Assembly: GCF_005885635.1 (NCBI RefSeq)
Contig: NZ_VATY01000004.1
Coordinates: 1 to 64,000, forward strand
Direction: 5' to 3'
DNA: 64,000 nucleotides
Origin: Maribacter algarum (ex Zhang et al. 2020)
GTDB lineage: Bacteria > Bacteroidota > Bacteroidia > Flavobacteriales > Flavobacteriaceae
Position 1 is the stretch's first letter, and every line of letters starts with the position of its first letter. The position numbers and the translations under genes are program-made. This document shows, piece by piece, positions 18,310-29,193 of this stretch. The notes under the pieces are model-generated. The model was not told the DNA's origin. It was given only the letters and a program-made list of their open reading frames with translations, and searched no databases.

Positions 18310-19353
18310 TTATCTATTGATATTTTGCTCATTTATCCACCGGATGTATTGCACCTTATTTTGGTTATGTTGAGCTCCTGTTTTTGCGAATTTGTGATAT
18401 CCGAAGTTTTCTACATTGGCAACCATATAGATATAATCATGCTTTTCGGCGTTCAATACGGCATCTACTGCTGAAATATCCGGCATTGTTATCGGTCCTG
18501 GAGGAACGCCCCTATATTTATAGGTATTGTATGGAGAATCCAACTCCAAATCAGCATATAATACTCTTTTGATGACTAGATTAAAATTGTTCTGGTGCTT
18601 TTTCATGGCGTAAATTACCGTAGGGTCGGCCTGAAGTAGCATTCCTTTTCTTATTCTATTTAAATAAAGCCCCGCTACACGAGGTCGTTCGTCAATTTTA
18701 GCTGTTTCTTTGTGAACAATGGCCGCCAGCGAAACAACTTCAGCAGGATCAAGCTTTAAAGCCTTCGCCTTGGCCATGCGATCATCGTTCCAAAATCGCC
18801 GGTATTCCTTTAGCATACGGTCTCTGAACTTCGTTGCAGAAGTATTCCAAAAAAACTCGTAACTATTGGGGATATACATTGCCATCTGCGTATCCGCATC
18901 GAATCCATTCTCCTTTAAAAATTCTTCATCTTGAAAGGCATTTAGTAAGGTTAAACTATCCGGTTCAATTTGAGAAGCGATTCTTCCAGCAAGGTTTGCT
19001 AGCCTTTCTTGATTGTTAAAAGCAACTTTTACAGGAATGTTTTGACTACGCAGTGAATTCACAATGTCATTATTGTTCATACCTTTTTGAATTACATATT
19101 TTCCTGCTTTAACATTGCCAGAGTATCCTTTTTTACTGGCAATCTGAGTAAAGGTCTCTATATCTTTCAATAAAGGTTCTAGATAACTTTTGACATCTTC
19201 AAAGGTGTCTTCTGAACCGATATATAAGGTAGCTTCATCATTGTTAAATGCGGTATTAGCATTGAAAATAGCACCGTATACATTATATGCGAAAATGCCT
19301 CCTATTACAAGTCCAGCTAAAACGATAATTAGTAAAATTCTTTTGATATACAT
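18310..19353 (-). CDS. mltG: endolytic murein transglycosylase MltG
   Basis: 347 residues. An N-terminal membrane helix (6-27) is followed by a YceG domain. MltG cuts nascent glycan strands at the periplasmic face and is thought to end their polymerisation. The catalytic Glu lies in AAIVHKETAK, followed by ERPRVAGLYLNR, LQADPTVIYA, the family motif SPYNTYKYRGVPPGPI, and a C-terminal FAKTGAQHNQN. The ATG shares one base with the stop of the upstream GNAT gene (TAATG), giving a dapF-GNAT-mltG operon. Confidence 0.96.
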   Translation of the reverse strand: MYIKRILLIIVLAGLVIGGIFAYNVYGAIFNANTAFNNDEATLYIGSEDTFEDVKSYLEPLLKDIETFTQIASKKGYSGNVKAGKYVIQKGMNNNDIVNSLRSQNIPVKVAFNNQERLANLAGRIASQIEPDSLTLLNAFQDEEFLKENGFDADTQMAMYIPNSYEFFWNTSATKFRDRMLKEYRRFWNDDRMAKAKALKLDPAEVVSLAAIVHKETAKIDERPRVAGLYLNRIRKGMLLQADPTVIYAMKKHQNNFNLVIKRVLYADLELDSPYNTYKYRGVPPGPITMPDISAVDAVLNAEKHDYIYMVANVENFGYHKFAKTGAQHNQNKVQYIRWINEQNINR

Positions 19354-19877
19354 TACTCCTTTATTTTTTGAAATAAGATTTCGTTTTTATAACCTCCATT
19401 TACTAAAATCCAGTCTTTCTTAACACCAACTTTATGGAACCCTAATTTTTCAAAAAGATGAATGCTAGCTTCATTATCTTCAGCAACATTAGCGAATATT
19501 TGATGAAGATTCAAAATGGAAAATCCGTAATCAACTAAAATTCTAATTGACTCATTACCAATTCCTTGATTTCTACTATTTGAATCTTTAATTACAATTC
19601 CAAGGCCTGCTCTATTGTTTTTTGGGTCAAAGTCGAAAAGGTCAATAAGGCCAACTACTTTTCGTTCCAAATTACAAATACATAAACGCAATTGTTTTAC
19701 ATCATAAATATCTCGATGCGCGTTATCTAAATACAACTGCAAAACGTGTTTTGAATACGGAGTTGCTGTTCCGCTTACCTCCCAAATAGCTGTATCGTTC
19801 TCAAGTTCGTATAGAAACTTTAAATCATCTGGCTCAATAGCTCTCAAATATATATGTTCGCCTTTTAGCTTTAACAT
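19353..19877 (-). CDS. GNAT-family N-acetyltransferase, RimJ/RimL-like
   Basis: 174 residues, a single GNAT domain starting LKGEHIYLRAIEPDDL, the typical RimJ/RimL opening. The acetyl-CoA-binding loop is KDSNSRNQGIGNESIRILVDYGF and a late ANVAEDNEASIHLFEKLGF motif is present. It transfers an acetyl group to an unknown amine, perhaps a protein N-terminus or an antibiotic-like molecule. It overlaps dapF by 7 nt and mltG by 1 nt, so all three are co-translated. Confidence 0.9.
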   Translation of the reverse strand: MLKLKGEHIYLRAIEPDDLKFLYELENDTAIWEVSGTATPYSKHVLQLYLDNAHRDIYDVKQLRLCICNLERKVVGLIDLFDFDPKNNRAGLGIVIKDSNSRNQGIGNESIRILVDYGFSILNLHQIFANVAEDNEASIHLFEKLGFHKVGVKKDWILVNGGYKNEILFQKIKE

Positions 19878-20644
19878 TCTAATTCTCCTTTAAAAACTTG
19901 CCTAGCAGGACCTACTAAAAAAACATTCTTGTAACCATTTACAGATTCAAAATGAACCGCTAAGTAGCCACCTTCAGTCTCTATATCGATTTTAGTATGG
20001 TTTGTTTTGCCAGCCTCGTACATTGCTATAGCAACAGCTGTCACGCCCGTTCCGCAAGACAAAGTTTCATTTTCAACCCCCCGTTCATAAGTTCTTACAG
20101 CAAATGAATCATCCGCCTTTTGTTCTACAAAATTAATATTACTACCAGATTCTCCATATATCCCATATCGAAGTTTTGCACCTTCTATCGGTACATTGAA
20201 ATCTTTTAAGTTTTCAACCAATTGCACGTGGTGGGGAGATCCTGTATCCAGATAAAAAGAATTCGGTTTTGTTGTCACTTCTGAGACATCCTTCATTTGT
20301 AGGCTTACAATTCCGTTATCAATGGTGGCCGTGTGTTTTCCATCAATGGCGTTGAAAACACATTCTTTATCAATAACTCCCAAGAATTGAGCAAAGGCAA
20401 CTAGACATCGACCTCCGTTTCCACACATGGTACTGGTATTTCCATCAGAATTATAATAGACCATATTAAAGTCTAAATCAGGATCGTTCTCCAGCAAAAT
20501 CAATCCATCAGCGCCAACTCCAAACTTTCGATCACATAGGGTAGCTACGAGTTCGGAATTCTCCTTCGGGAAATACAAATTCCTATTATCAATTATAACA
20601 AAGTCATTACCGGTGCCCTGATATTTAAAAAATGTAATCCTCAT
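19871..20644 (-). CDS. dapF: diaminopimelate epimerase DapF
   Basis: 257 residues. DapF interconverts LL- and meso-diaminopimelate for lysine and peptidoglycan synthesis without a cofactor. The two catalytic cysteines are visible in MCGNGGRC (first half) and LSCGTGVTA (second half). N-terminal FFKYQGTGNDFVIID is diagnostic. It is the first gene of the dapF-GNAT-mltG group and is divergent from degQ (133 bp between starts). Confidence 0.97.
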   Translation of the reverse strand: MRITFFKYQGTGNDFVIIDNRNLYFPKENSELVATLCDRKFGVGADGLILLENDPDLDFNMVYYNSDGNTSTMCGNGGRCLVAFAQFLGVIDKECVFNAIDGKHTATIDNGIVSLQMKDVSEVTTKPNSFYLDTGSPHHVQLVENLKDFNVPIEGAKLRYGIYGESGSNINFVEQKADDSFAVRTYERGVENETLSCGTGVTAVAIAMYEAGKTNHTKIDIETEGGYLAVHFESVNGYKNVFLVGPARQVFKGELEC

Positions 20645-20738
20645 ATGCTTTAAATCGATGGTAAAGATATCATTTTATTAAGGTTTTTTTGGCAGTTAAA
20701 AAGTCGTTAAAGGAACAAAGCGGAAAACCTCTTTTTTA

Positions 20739-20746
20739 TATTTTTG
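20739..20746 (+). promoter_or_regulatory. -7 element (TATTTTTG) upstream of the DegQ-like gene
   Basis: An exact match to the Bacteroidota TAnnTTTG element 31 bp before the ATG. No clear TTG lies at the usual distance upstream, so strength is uncertain. Confidence 0.5.
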
Positions 20747-20777
20747 ATTCATAACCATAAATTAGTACAAGTCAAAT

Positions 20778-22172
20778 ATGAAAAAAATCGGAAATTTGTT
20801 ATTGGTCTCCATTTTTGCTGGCGCCATAACCTTGGGAGCATATAAGTTCTTTTTTGAAAACTCAAAATACGCGATCATCGATTCGCAAAACAACGGAACT
20901 GTTTTCAATACCAGTACTACCCCAACCTCTGCGAAGGGCTCAGGAATTAACGAAATTGATTTTACCACAGCAGCTGAAAACACCGTAAATGCAGTGGTTC
21001 ACGTCAAGAATGTAACTAAGGGTCGTAGTACAAGCAGTCCATGGGATTTTTTTTATGGGTCAGGTGAATCAAGACAAAGAGCACAGGTAGGTTCAGGTTC
21101 AGGAGTGATTATTTCTTCGGATGGATATATAGTTACCAACAATCATGTTGTTACGAAGGCGGACAAGCTTCAGGTTACTCTAAACAACAATAAAACCTAT
21201 GATGCTGAGCTAGTTGGCGCGGATCCAAATACAGATATTGCTTTACTTAAGATTGAAACTGAAGGCAAACTGCCTTACTTGGCTTTCGGAGATTCTGACA
21301 ATACCAAAATTGGGGAGTGGGTTCTCGCAGTTGGAAATCCTTTTAATTTAACTTCTACAGTAACAGCAGGAATTGTTAGTGCCAAAGCACGTGATTTAGG
21401 TAGAAACCAATCATTTATTCAAACAGATGCTGCAGTAAACCCCGGAAACAGTGGCGGTGCACTAGTAAATACCAATGGGGATTTAGTAGGCATAAATACT
21501 GCCATTAGTTCGCAAACAGGATCCTATGTGGGATATTCCTTTGCGGTACCGAGTAATATTGCAAGAAAGATTGTTGAGGACATTATGGAGTATGGCTCTA
21601 TTCAAAAAGGAATTCTGGGTATTAATGCTGTTAACGTAAATACACCTTATGCTGTTGAGAAAGGTCTAAATGAGATACAGGGTGTTTATGTATCGGGTGT
21701 GGAAGAAGGTTCTGGAGCTGAAGATGCTGAACTACAAGAAGGAGATATAATCAAAATGGTTGATGAAATTAAGGTGAAAAAGTTTCCCGATCTTACCGGG
21801 TATCTTTCTACCAAACGGCCAAATGATACCGTTGATGTGACCATTGAAAGAGATGGTGAACAATTTGTGGTTCCGGTAACTTTGAAAGAGCGACAGACCC
21901 TTGTTGTACCTGTAATGGGTCTTGAAGTTCGAAATCTTTCCAAAGAAGACAAGAAAAAATTTGATACAAAAAAAGGCGTCAAAATTGTAGGCGTACCGGA
22001 AACCTACAGAGGATATGGATTAGAAGGCAAGGTTTTGCTTTCGGTTGATGATGAAGAAATAGAAAATATTCAAGATGCGAAAAACCTTTTCGGTCAGATT
22101 TCTCGTTATGGTAAAACTAGCATTACCATGATTGATAAAAACGGAGAACGAGAAAGACTTATTTTTCAATAG
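20778..22172 (+). CDS. periplasmic serine protease, DegQ/HtrA family
   Basis: 464 residues. It degrades or refolds misfolded envelope proteins. An N-terminal signal/anchor helix (3-22) is followed by a trypsin-like domain with catalytic His123 (TNNHVV), Asp153 (NTDIALL) and Ser225 (GNSGGA), then two PDZ domains (about 270-365 and 380-460). The domain layout and length are those of DegP/DegQ proteins. It is monocistronic: divergent from dapF, with a strong terminator just downstream. Confidence 0.96.
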   Translation: MKKIGNLLLVSIFAGAITLGAYKFFFENSKYAIIDSQNNGTVFNTSTTPTSAKGSGINEIDFTTAAENTVNAVVHVKNVTKGRSTSSPWDFFYGSGESRQRAQVGSGSGVIISSDGYIVTNNHVVTKADKLQVTLNNNKTYDAELVGADPNTDIALLKIETEGKLPYLAFGDSDNTKIGEWVLAVGNPFNLTSTVTAGIVSAKARDLGRNQSFIQTDAAVNPGNSGGALVNTNGDLVGINTAISSQTGSYVGYSFAVPSNIARKIVEDIMEYGSIQKGILGINAVNVNTPYAVEKGLNEIQGVYVSGVEEGSGAEDAELQEGDIIKMVDEIKVKKFPDLTGYLSTKRPNDTVDVTIERDGEQFVVPVTLKERQTLVVPVMGLEVRNLSKEDKKKFDTKKGVKIVGVPETYRGYGLEGKVLLSVDDEEIENIQDAKNLFGQISRYGKTSITMIDKNGERERLIFQ

Positions 22173-22190
22173 TCTAATGTAGCATTCTTA

Positions 22191-22219
22191 AAAAACACCC
22201 CGATTGGGGTGTTTTTTTT
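22191..22219 (+). terminator. intrinsic terminator after the DegQ-like gene
   Basis: ACACCCC (22195-22201), loop GATT, GGGGTGT (22206-22212), then a run of T to 22219. A strong intrinsic terminator 22 bp after the stop codon. Confidence 0.92.
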
Positions 22220-22252
22220 GCGAATAATTGAAGTATTCGTATTTGGAATATA

Positions 22253-22260
22253 TATTTTTG
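22253..22260 (+). promoter_or_regulatory. -7 element (TATTTTTG) upstream of the GAPDH gene
   Basis: An exact TAnnTTTG 24 bp before the start codon. A TTG at 22228-22230 leaves a 22-bp spacer, slightly long for the Bacteroidota consensus. It lies directly after the preceding terminator, as expected for an independent promoter. Confidence 0.6.
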
Positions 22261-22284
22261 CAAAATTAAACAACAACACCCTTC

Positions 22285-23733
22285 ATGCCTAATTCAAAAT
22301 CGTACGAAAAAGAGCTGGCTTTTCAAGCCGATAGAAGAAAAGCAACAACCGAATTTATCAAGATTACCAGTGATCTTTGGTATGATAAGTCAATCGAGGT
22401 TGTTCTTTTTAAAAATCAGATTATCGATAAAAATGTAAGTGACATTATTCATTTGCATGAATATGCCGGAGAGTTTGTTCAGAAGCCCATTTCGATATTT
22501 GATTCTGTAGAGATTTTAAGGGCGATAAATGATATTCCTTTGCCTCCGTCTAAATTGGATATCGGAAAGTTGACTTACGAGTATCATACGGACGAGAATA
22601 ATTTCAATGATGCTAAGGCCTTTGTATTGACAAAACTTAAGAACGCCAGCGAGTCTGAGGAGATAGTGCCTAGAGATGTAGTTTTATATGGTTTTGGGAG
22701 AATTGGAAGATTACTTGCAAGGGAGCTTATGGCAAAAACCGGAAAAGGCAATCAGTTGCGATTGAGAGCCATCGTAACTCGTGGGGAAAGCAATGCTAAT
22801 ATCCTTGAAAAAAGAGCAAACTTATTGAGAACAGATTCAGTTCATGGTAAGTTTATGGGTACCGTTGGTATAGATGCTAAAAAGAGTGCCCTAATTATTA
22901 ATGGTACAACGGTACACATTATCAATGCGGCGAAACCAGAAGATATTGACTACACAAAATACGGTATTTCGAATGCCCTGGTTATTGATAATTCAGGTGC
23001 ATTTAGAGATAAAAAGGAGTTAAGCAGACATTTGAAATCCAAAGGCTCTTCGCATGTCTTATTGACCGCGCCAGGAAAAGAAGTACCAAATATCGTACAC
23101 GGAGTAAATCATACAGAACACGACCCCGATACTACGAAAATATTTTCTGCAGCTTCCTGCACAACAAACGCCATCACTCCCATTTTAAAGGTTGTAGAAG
23201 ACTCATTAGGAATTAAAAAAGGGCACTTAGAAACAATACATGCCTACACTAATGACCAAAATTTGGTTGATAATATGCATGGAAAATACCGTCGCGGCAG
23301 AGCAGCAGCTCTTAATATGGTAATTACGGAAACTGGGGCCGGTCAAGCAGTTGCAAAGGCACTACCAGCTTTAAAAGGAAAACTTACCTCGAATGCCATA
23401 CGAGTTCCTGTACCCAATGGATCGCTCGCCATTTTAAATTTAGAGATTGAGAGCAAAACATCTCTTGATGGTATAAATACTATTTTGAAGAAATATGCGC
23501 TTGAGGGAGATTTAGTAGAGCAGATAAAATATTCGTTAAGCAAAGAGATGGTTTCTTCTGACATTGTCGGCACATCTGCCCCATCAATTTATGACAGCAA
23601 GGCAACCATTGTAGAAAAAAACGGGAAAAACATTATTCTTTATATCTGGTATGACAATGAATATGGCTATTCGCATCAAGTAATTCGCTTGGCAAAGTAC
23701 ATCGCCAAAGTAAGGAGGTTTACCTATTATTAG
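22285..23733 (+). CDS. gap: glyceraldehyde-3-phosphate dehydrogenase with N-terminal extension
   Basis: 482 residues. It oxidises glyceraldehyde 3-phosphate to 1,3-bisphosphoglycerate, or the reverse in gluconeogenesis. Residues 1-130 are an extra N-terminal region absent from standard 330-residue GAPDH. The NAD(P) fold starts at 132 (VVLYGFGRIGRL) and catalytic Cys292 is in SAASCTTNAITP. The C-terminal YDNEYGYSHQVIRL motif is intact. Between the Rossmann motif and the cysteine there is an enlarged loop (NILEKRANLLRTDSVHG). This long form occurs in Bacteroidota, probably beside a standard enzyme encoded elsewhere. Whether it is glycolytic or gluconeogenic cannot be read here. Confidence 0.93.
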   Translation: MPNSKSYEKELAFQADRRKATTEFIKITSDLWYDKSIEVVLFKNQIIDKNVSDIIHLHEYAGEFVQKPISIFDSVEILRAINDIPLPPSKLDIGKLTYEYHTDENNFNDAKAFVLTKLKNASESEEIVPRDVVLYGFGRIGRLLARELMAKTGKGNQLRLRAIVTRGESNANILEKRANLLRTDSVHGKFMGTVGIDAKKSALIINGTTVHIINAAKPEDIDYTKYGISNALVIDNSGAFRDKKELSRHLKSKGSSHVLLTAPGKEVPNIVHGVNHTEHDPDTTKIFSAASCTTNAITPILKVVEDSLGIKKGHLETIHAYTNDQNLVDNMHGKYRRGRAAALNMVITETGAGQAVAKALPALKGKLTSNAIRVPVPNGSLAILNLEIESKTSLDGINTILKKYALEGDLVEQIKYSLSKEMVSSDIVGTSAPSIYDSKATIVEKNGKNIILYIWYDNEYGYSHQVIRLAKYIAKVRRFTYY

Positions 23734-23832
23734 AGCCTATTTTATAAAGAAAAATTATTCTTGATAGTCCCTCCGTACGGGTTCTATCGTATATGTTTTA
23801 ACAATTTTTTTTCTTAATTAATAATATTGAAT

Positions 23833-23840
23833 TACTTTTG
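23833..23840 (+). promoter_or_regulatory. -7 element (TACTTTTG)
   Basis: An exact TAnnTTTG 40 bp before ATG 23881. It supports that downstream start rather than the in-frame ATG at 23838, which overlaps this element. Confidence 0.5.
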
Positions 23841-23880
23841 ATTTCCCCTTTAACAATTTTAACCTCAAGACTTACATACA

Positions 23881-24500
23881 TGAAAAGTTTTAGAATACTA
23901 ATCATTATCATATTTACTTTTACGATAGGATCAATGGCGGCCCAGGAAACGGCGACGCAACCTGAGCTATCGCTGGATAAAGGACCTATAACGAACCAGT
24001 TCGAATTTATTTACAAAAAGTCTGGAAACTACCGTTCTGAGGGGAAAAAGTATGAGGTGGTCCGCACCATTTCTTTAGATAAACTGCGCCAAAATGTGTT
24101 GGACAGTATAAAAGGTTTTAATCAAAGAATTGCTGGACTAAATGCAACGATATCTGAACATGAATCTACGATTTCATCTCTTAATGGAAAACTTGAGGAA
24201 ACAACTAATAATCTTGTTGGGGTTACTGAAGAAAAAGACAGTATGTCTTTCTTAGGTATTTTAGTTTCGAAAGCAACATACAATACAATTCTCTGGTCTG
24301 TGATTTTCGGGCTATTAGGATTGATGTTGTTCTTCATGTATAAATTTAGAAGGAGTAACATCCTCACGCAAGAAGCGAAAACTTCACTCTCTGAAGTTGA
24401 AGAAGAATATGAAGATCATAGGCGTAGGGCGCTAGAAAGAGAGCAAAAAATAAGTCGACAGCTGCAAGACGAGATAAACAAATACAAAAAATCAAAATAA
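23881..24500 (+). CDS. membrane protein with coiled coil, unknown function
   Basis: 206 residues from ATG 23881. A signal peptide (1-20, ending SMAAQE) precedes a periplasmic stretch with a coiled coil (about 80-125, QRIAGLNATISEHESTISSL). A single membrane helix at about 138-156 and a second charged coiled coil to the C-terminus follow. No enzymatic motif is present. Homologues beside trmD are sometimes labelled as tRNA (guanine-N1)-methyltransferase in databases. Nothing here supports that name, since the real trmD is two genes downstream. Own promoter and own terminator. Confidence 0.82.
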
Positions 24501-24504
24501 TTTA

Positions 24505-24530
24505 AAAAGCTCCTTTTAGGAGCTTTTTTT
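24505..24530 (+). terminator. intrinsic terminator
   Basis: A perfect 10-bp stem (AAAAGCTCCT at 24505-24514 with AGGAGCTTTT at 24518-24527) followed by more T. It separates the coiled-coil gene from the GNAT gene. Confidence 0.93.
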
Positions 24531-24544
24531 AGCTTTCAAAATTT

Positions 24545-24988
24545 ATGACAAGCATAGTAGAAATCAATGAAAGTCATATTGAGGACATCACTCCCTTATT
24601 TGACCAGTATAGAATCTTTTACAAACAAGAATCTGACGAACGGGCCGCTAGAGACTTTCTTCTAAAACGAATTCAGAATAAAGAATCAATCATTTTACTA
24701 TGTTATTTCAACAATGAGCCGGTAGGTTTTACGCAATTGTATACCACATTTTCATCAGTGTCACTGCAATCGGTTTTTATCTTGAATGACCTTTATGTTT
24801 CTCAAACCCACAGAGGAAAAGGAATTGGAGAAGCTTTATTGGACAACGCAAAACAACTTTGCCGAGAAAAGAAATACAAAGGATTGGCGTTAGAAACAGG
24901 AGTTGACAACCCGGCACAGCAACTCTACGAAAAATTGGACTGGAAAAAAGATACGGACTGTTTTCACTACTTTTGGACATCCGAATAA
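24545..24988 (+). CDS. GNAT-family N-acetyltransferase
   Basis: 147 residues, one GNAT domain. The acetyl-CoA loop is [20 protein letters not shown] (Q/R-x-x-G-x-G/A pattern) and the C-terminal motif is [21 protein letters not shown]. It acetylates an unknown small molecule or protein. The gene begins right after a terminator yet lies only 19 nt before trmD, so it may be the first gene of a short trmD transcript. Confidence 0.9.
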   Translation: MTSIVEINESHIEDITPLFDQYRIFYKQESDERAARDFLLKRIQNKESIILLCYFNNEPVGFTQLYTTFSSVSLQSVFILNDLYVSQTHRGKGIGEALLDNAKQLCREKKYKGLALETGVDNPAQQLYEKLDWKKDTDCFHYFWTSE

Positions 24989-25007
24989 TCTTTTAACAAA
25001 TTCCTTC

Positions 25008-25682
25008 ATGCGAATTGACATTATTACCGTTCTACCGGAATTATTGAGGAGTCCATTTGAAGCATCTATCTTGAAAAGAGCTATTGAAAAAGACTTGGTA
25101 GAAGTTCATTTTCATAATATCAGAGATTATACCGATAAAAGTTACAACCAAGTAGATGATTATCAATTTGGCGGTGGCGCCGGTATGGTGTTAATGATTG
25201 AACCCATTGACAAATGCATCTCCAAATTGAAAGAGGAACGAGATTATGATGATATTATATATATGACTCCCGATGGGGAAACTTTGAATCAGAAAATAGC
25301 CAATGGTATTTCCCTTCAAAAGAACCTAATCATACTATGCGGTCATTACAAGGGTGTAGACCAAAGAGTGCGAGATTTATTTATTACCCGGGAAATTTCG
25401 GTAGGAGATTATGTGCTATCAGGTGGTGAGTTAGGCGCGGCAATTTTATGTGATGCTATTATTCGGTTGATTCCAGGGGTTTTGAATAATGAAACATCCG
25501 CATTAACAGATACATTTCAAGATAACCTTTTGGCACCACCAGTATATACAAGACCTGCAGAATATAAAGGTATGAAAGTCCCAGAGGTTCTTTTGAGTGG
25601 AAATTTTCCAAAAATTGAAGAATGGCGCGAAAATGAGGCTCAAAAAAGGACAGAAAAACTTCGTCCGGATTTATTGGAATAA
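25008..25682 (+). CDS. trmD: tRNA (guanine-37-N1)-methyltransferase TrmD
   Basis: 224 residues from ATG 25008, the normal TrmD length. A longer frame from 24903 overlaps the GNAT gene and is rejected. TrmD methylates G37 next to the anticodon and prevents +1 frameshifting. The SPOUT trefoil-knot motifs are visible: [20 protein letters not shown] and [15 protein letters not shown]-terminal [13 protein letters not shown] is typical. rplS follows 142 bp later from its own promoter, keeping the common trmD-rplS neighbourhood. Confidence 0.97.
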   Translation: MRIDIITVLPELLRSPFEASILKRAIEKDLVEVHFHNIRDYTDKSYNQVDDYQFGGGAGMVLMIEPIDKCISKLKEERDYDDIIYMTPDGETLNQKIANGISLQKNLIILCGHYKGVDQRVRDLFITREISVGDYVLSGGELGAAILCDAIIRLIPGVLNNETSALTDTFQDNLLAPPVYTRPAEYKGMKVPEVLLSGNFPKIEEWRENEAQKRTEKLRPDLLE

Positions 25683-25724
25683 ATTTCAATACTCCAATCC
25701 TATTAAAAAATCATCAAAAATCCC

Positions 25725-25754
25725 TTGTACATTATAATTTATAACTTATTTTTG
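25725..25754 (+). promoter_or_regulatory. complete Bacteroidota-type promoter of rplS
   Basis: TTG at 25725-25727, a 19-bp spacer, then TATTTTTG at 25747-25754. Both elements and the spacing match the Bacteroidota vegetative consensus (TTG, 19-21 bp, TAnnTTTG). It predicts a 5' leader of about 65 nt before the rplS ATG. Confidence 0.82.
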
Positions 25755-25824
25755 CACTCGATTTGCTCAACCTCTGACGAGAATCGTGAATGTTGATTGA
25801 ACTTTATTTAGATACATCAAAACC

Positions 25825-26175
25825 ATGGAATCATTAATCCAGTTTGTAGAAAGCGAATTTGTTGCTAAAAAGGAATTTCCAAAATTCTCGGCGGGAGACA
25901 CTATAACGGTTTACTACGAAATTAAAGAAGGTGAAAAAACACGTACTCAGTTTTTTAAAGGAGTAGTAATTCAAAGAAGAGGCTCCGGTGCAACCGAGAC
26001 CTTTACTATCCGTAAAATGTCAGGTACTGTTGGTGTTGAGCGTATTTTTCCTATAAATATGCCTGCACTTCAAAAAATTGAAATAAACAAAAAAGGTAAA
26101 GTACGTAGATCACGTATTTACTACTTCAGAGGTCTAACTGGTAAGAAAGCAAGAATCAAAGAAGTCCGTAAGTAA
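25825..26175 (+). CDS. rplS: 50S ribosomal protein L19
   Basis: 116 residues, normal length. L19 sits at the interface of the ribosomal subunits. Diagnostic sequence includes FSAGDTITVYYEIKEGEKTR, FKGVVIQRRG and the C-terminal RRSRIYYFRGLTGKKARIKE. It has its own consensus promoter, a 65-nt leader that can form a hairpin (CGATT at about 25759 with AATCG at about 25783), and a strong terminator. Confidence 0.98.
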   Translation: MESLIQFVESEFVAKKEFPKFSAGDTITVYYEIKEGEKTRTQFFKGVVIQRRGSGATETFTIRKMSGTVGVERIFPINMPALQKIEINKKGKVRRSRIYYFRGLTGKKARIKEVRK

Positions 26176-26195
26176 TAAACGACTTATTAGATTAT

Positions 26196-26232
26196 AAAAA
26201 ACCCATCCGCCAGCCGGCAGATGGGTTTTTTC
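26196..26232 (+). terminator. intrinsic terminator of rplS
   Basis: The stem AAAAACCCATC/GATGGGTTTTTT carries an additional inner GCC/GGC pairing across one mismatch, followed by T-rich sequence. It lies 20 bp after the rplS stop. Confidence 0.93.
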
Positions 26233-26434
26233 TTTGTCCACAATTGTTCATAACCTATGTTTATACTGTGTTGATTATTAGAATGTTAAAATTTTAGAGA
26301 CACCAGAAATATTTCTTATATTTATATATGATTAGAGATTGATGTCAGGATTGACATTAAAGGAAAATCATTATAGAGTTTACGTTCTTTATATTGTGAT
26401 TTAGTAACCGATAAAATACAGTTGTAACTTATGT

Positions 26435-26442
26435 TACTTTTG
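26435..26442 (+). promoter_or_regulatory. -7 element (TACTTTTG) of an orphan transcription unit
   Basis: An exact TAnnTTTG not followed by any recognisable gene before the terminator at 26704. No TTG at the canonical distance; a TTG at 26422-26424 is too close. Confidence 0.4.
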
Positions 26443-26660
26443 AGATTTTAAAAGAAACGAGTATAAAAGCAAAAGGCTGTCGCTTTTTGAATTTTATATG
26501 GATGCACTTATTTTCAATAACAAAACTTCGGTGGGGTTGTTGAGAAAGAAAACATTAAAATTGCAAGAAGAAATGAGATGTTATTACTTGGTTTTATAAT
26601 TGAGAATAGCCCCCATTTCAAAACGTTGAAAAGGCGACGCAGATGCAATCAATGGTTGCC

Positions 26661-26680
26661 GTTTTGTCTTGCGACAAAAC
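26661..26680 (+). ncRNA. perfect hairpin inside the orphan unit (candidate small RNA)
   Basis: GTTTTGTC (26661-26668), loop TTGC, GACAAAAC (26673-26680). It is preceded by a smaller GCAA/TTGC stem (26645-26659). Together with the upstream -7 element and downstream terminator it suggests a structured small RNA. No known RNA family was recognised. Confidence 0.3.
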
Positions 26681-26702
26681 AACACGTTTGTAAGCTTTTT
26701 CT

Positions 26703-29071
<2,369 letters not shown>

Positions 29072-29092
29072 ACAGTACATATAGATTATATC

Positions 29093-29123
29093 AAAGCCCT
29101 TTGTGTAAAATACAAAGGGCTTT
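29093..29123 (+). terminator. intrinsic terminator of icd
   Basis: A perfect 12-bp stem: AAAGCCCTTTGT (29093-29104) with ACAAAGGGCTTT (29112-29123), followed by TCTTGTT. Confidence 0.92.
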
Positions 29124-29193
29124 CTTGTTAAAATAATTGTTAATGCTTTCCTAGCGGGGTGTTTTCTGTTTATTTTTATAAAAAATTGCCTGA

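Noticed and set aside
23881-24500. tRNA (guanine-N1)-methyltransferase label for the coiled-coil gene
   Set aside because: It has a signal peptide, a membrane helix and coiled coils and no SPOUT motifs; the real trmD is at 25008.
26498-26599. 33-codon ORF in the rplS-icd gap
   Set aside because: It is short, has no recognised family and no ribosome binding site; it is kept only as part of the orphan transcription unit.
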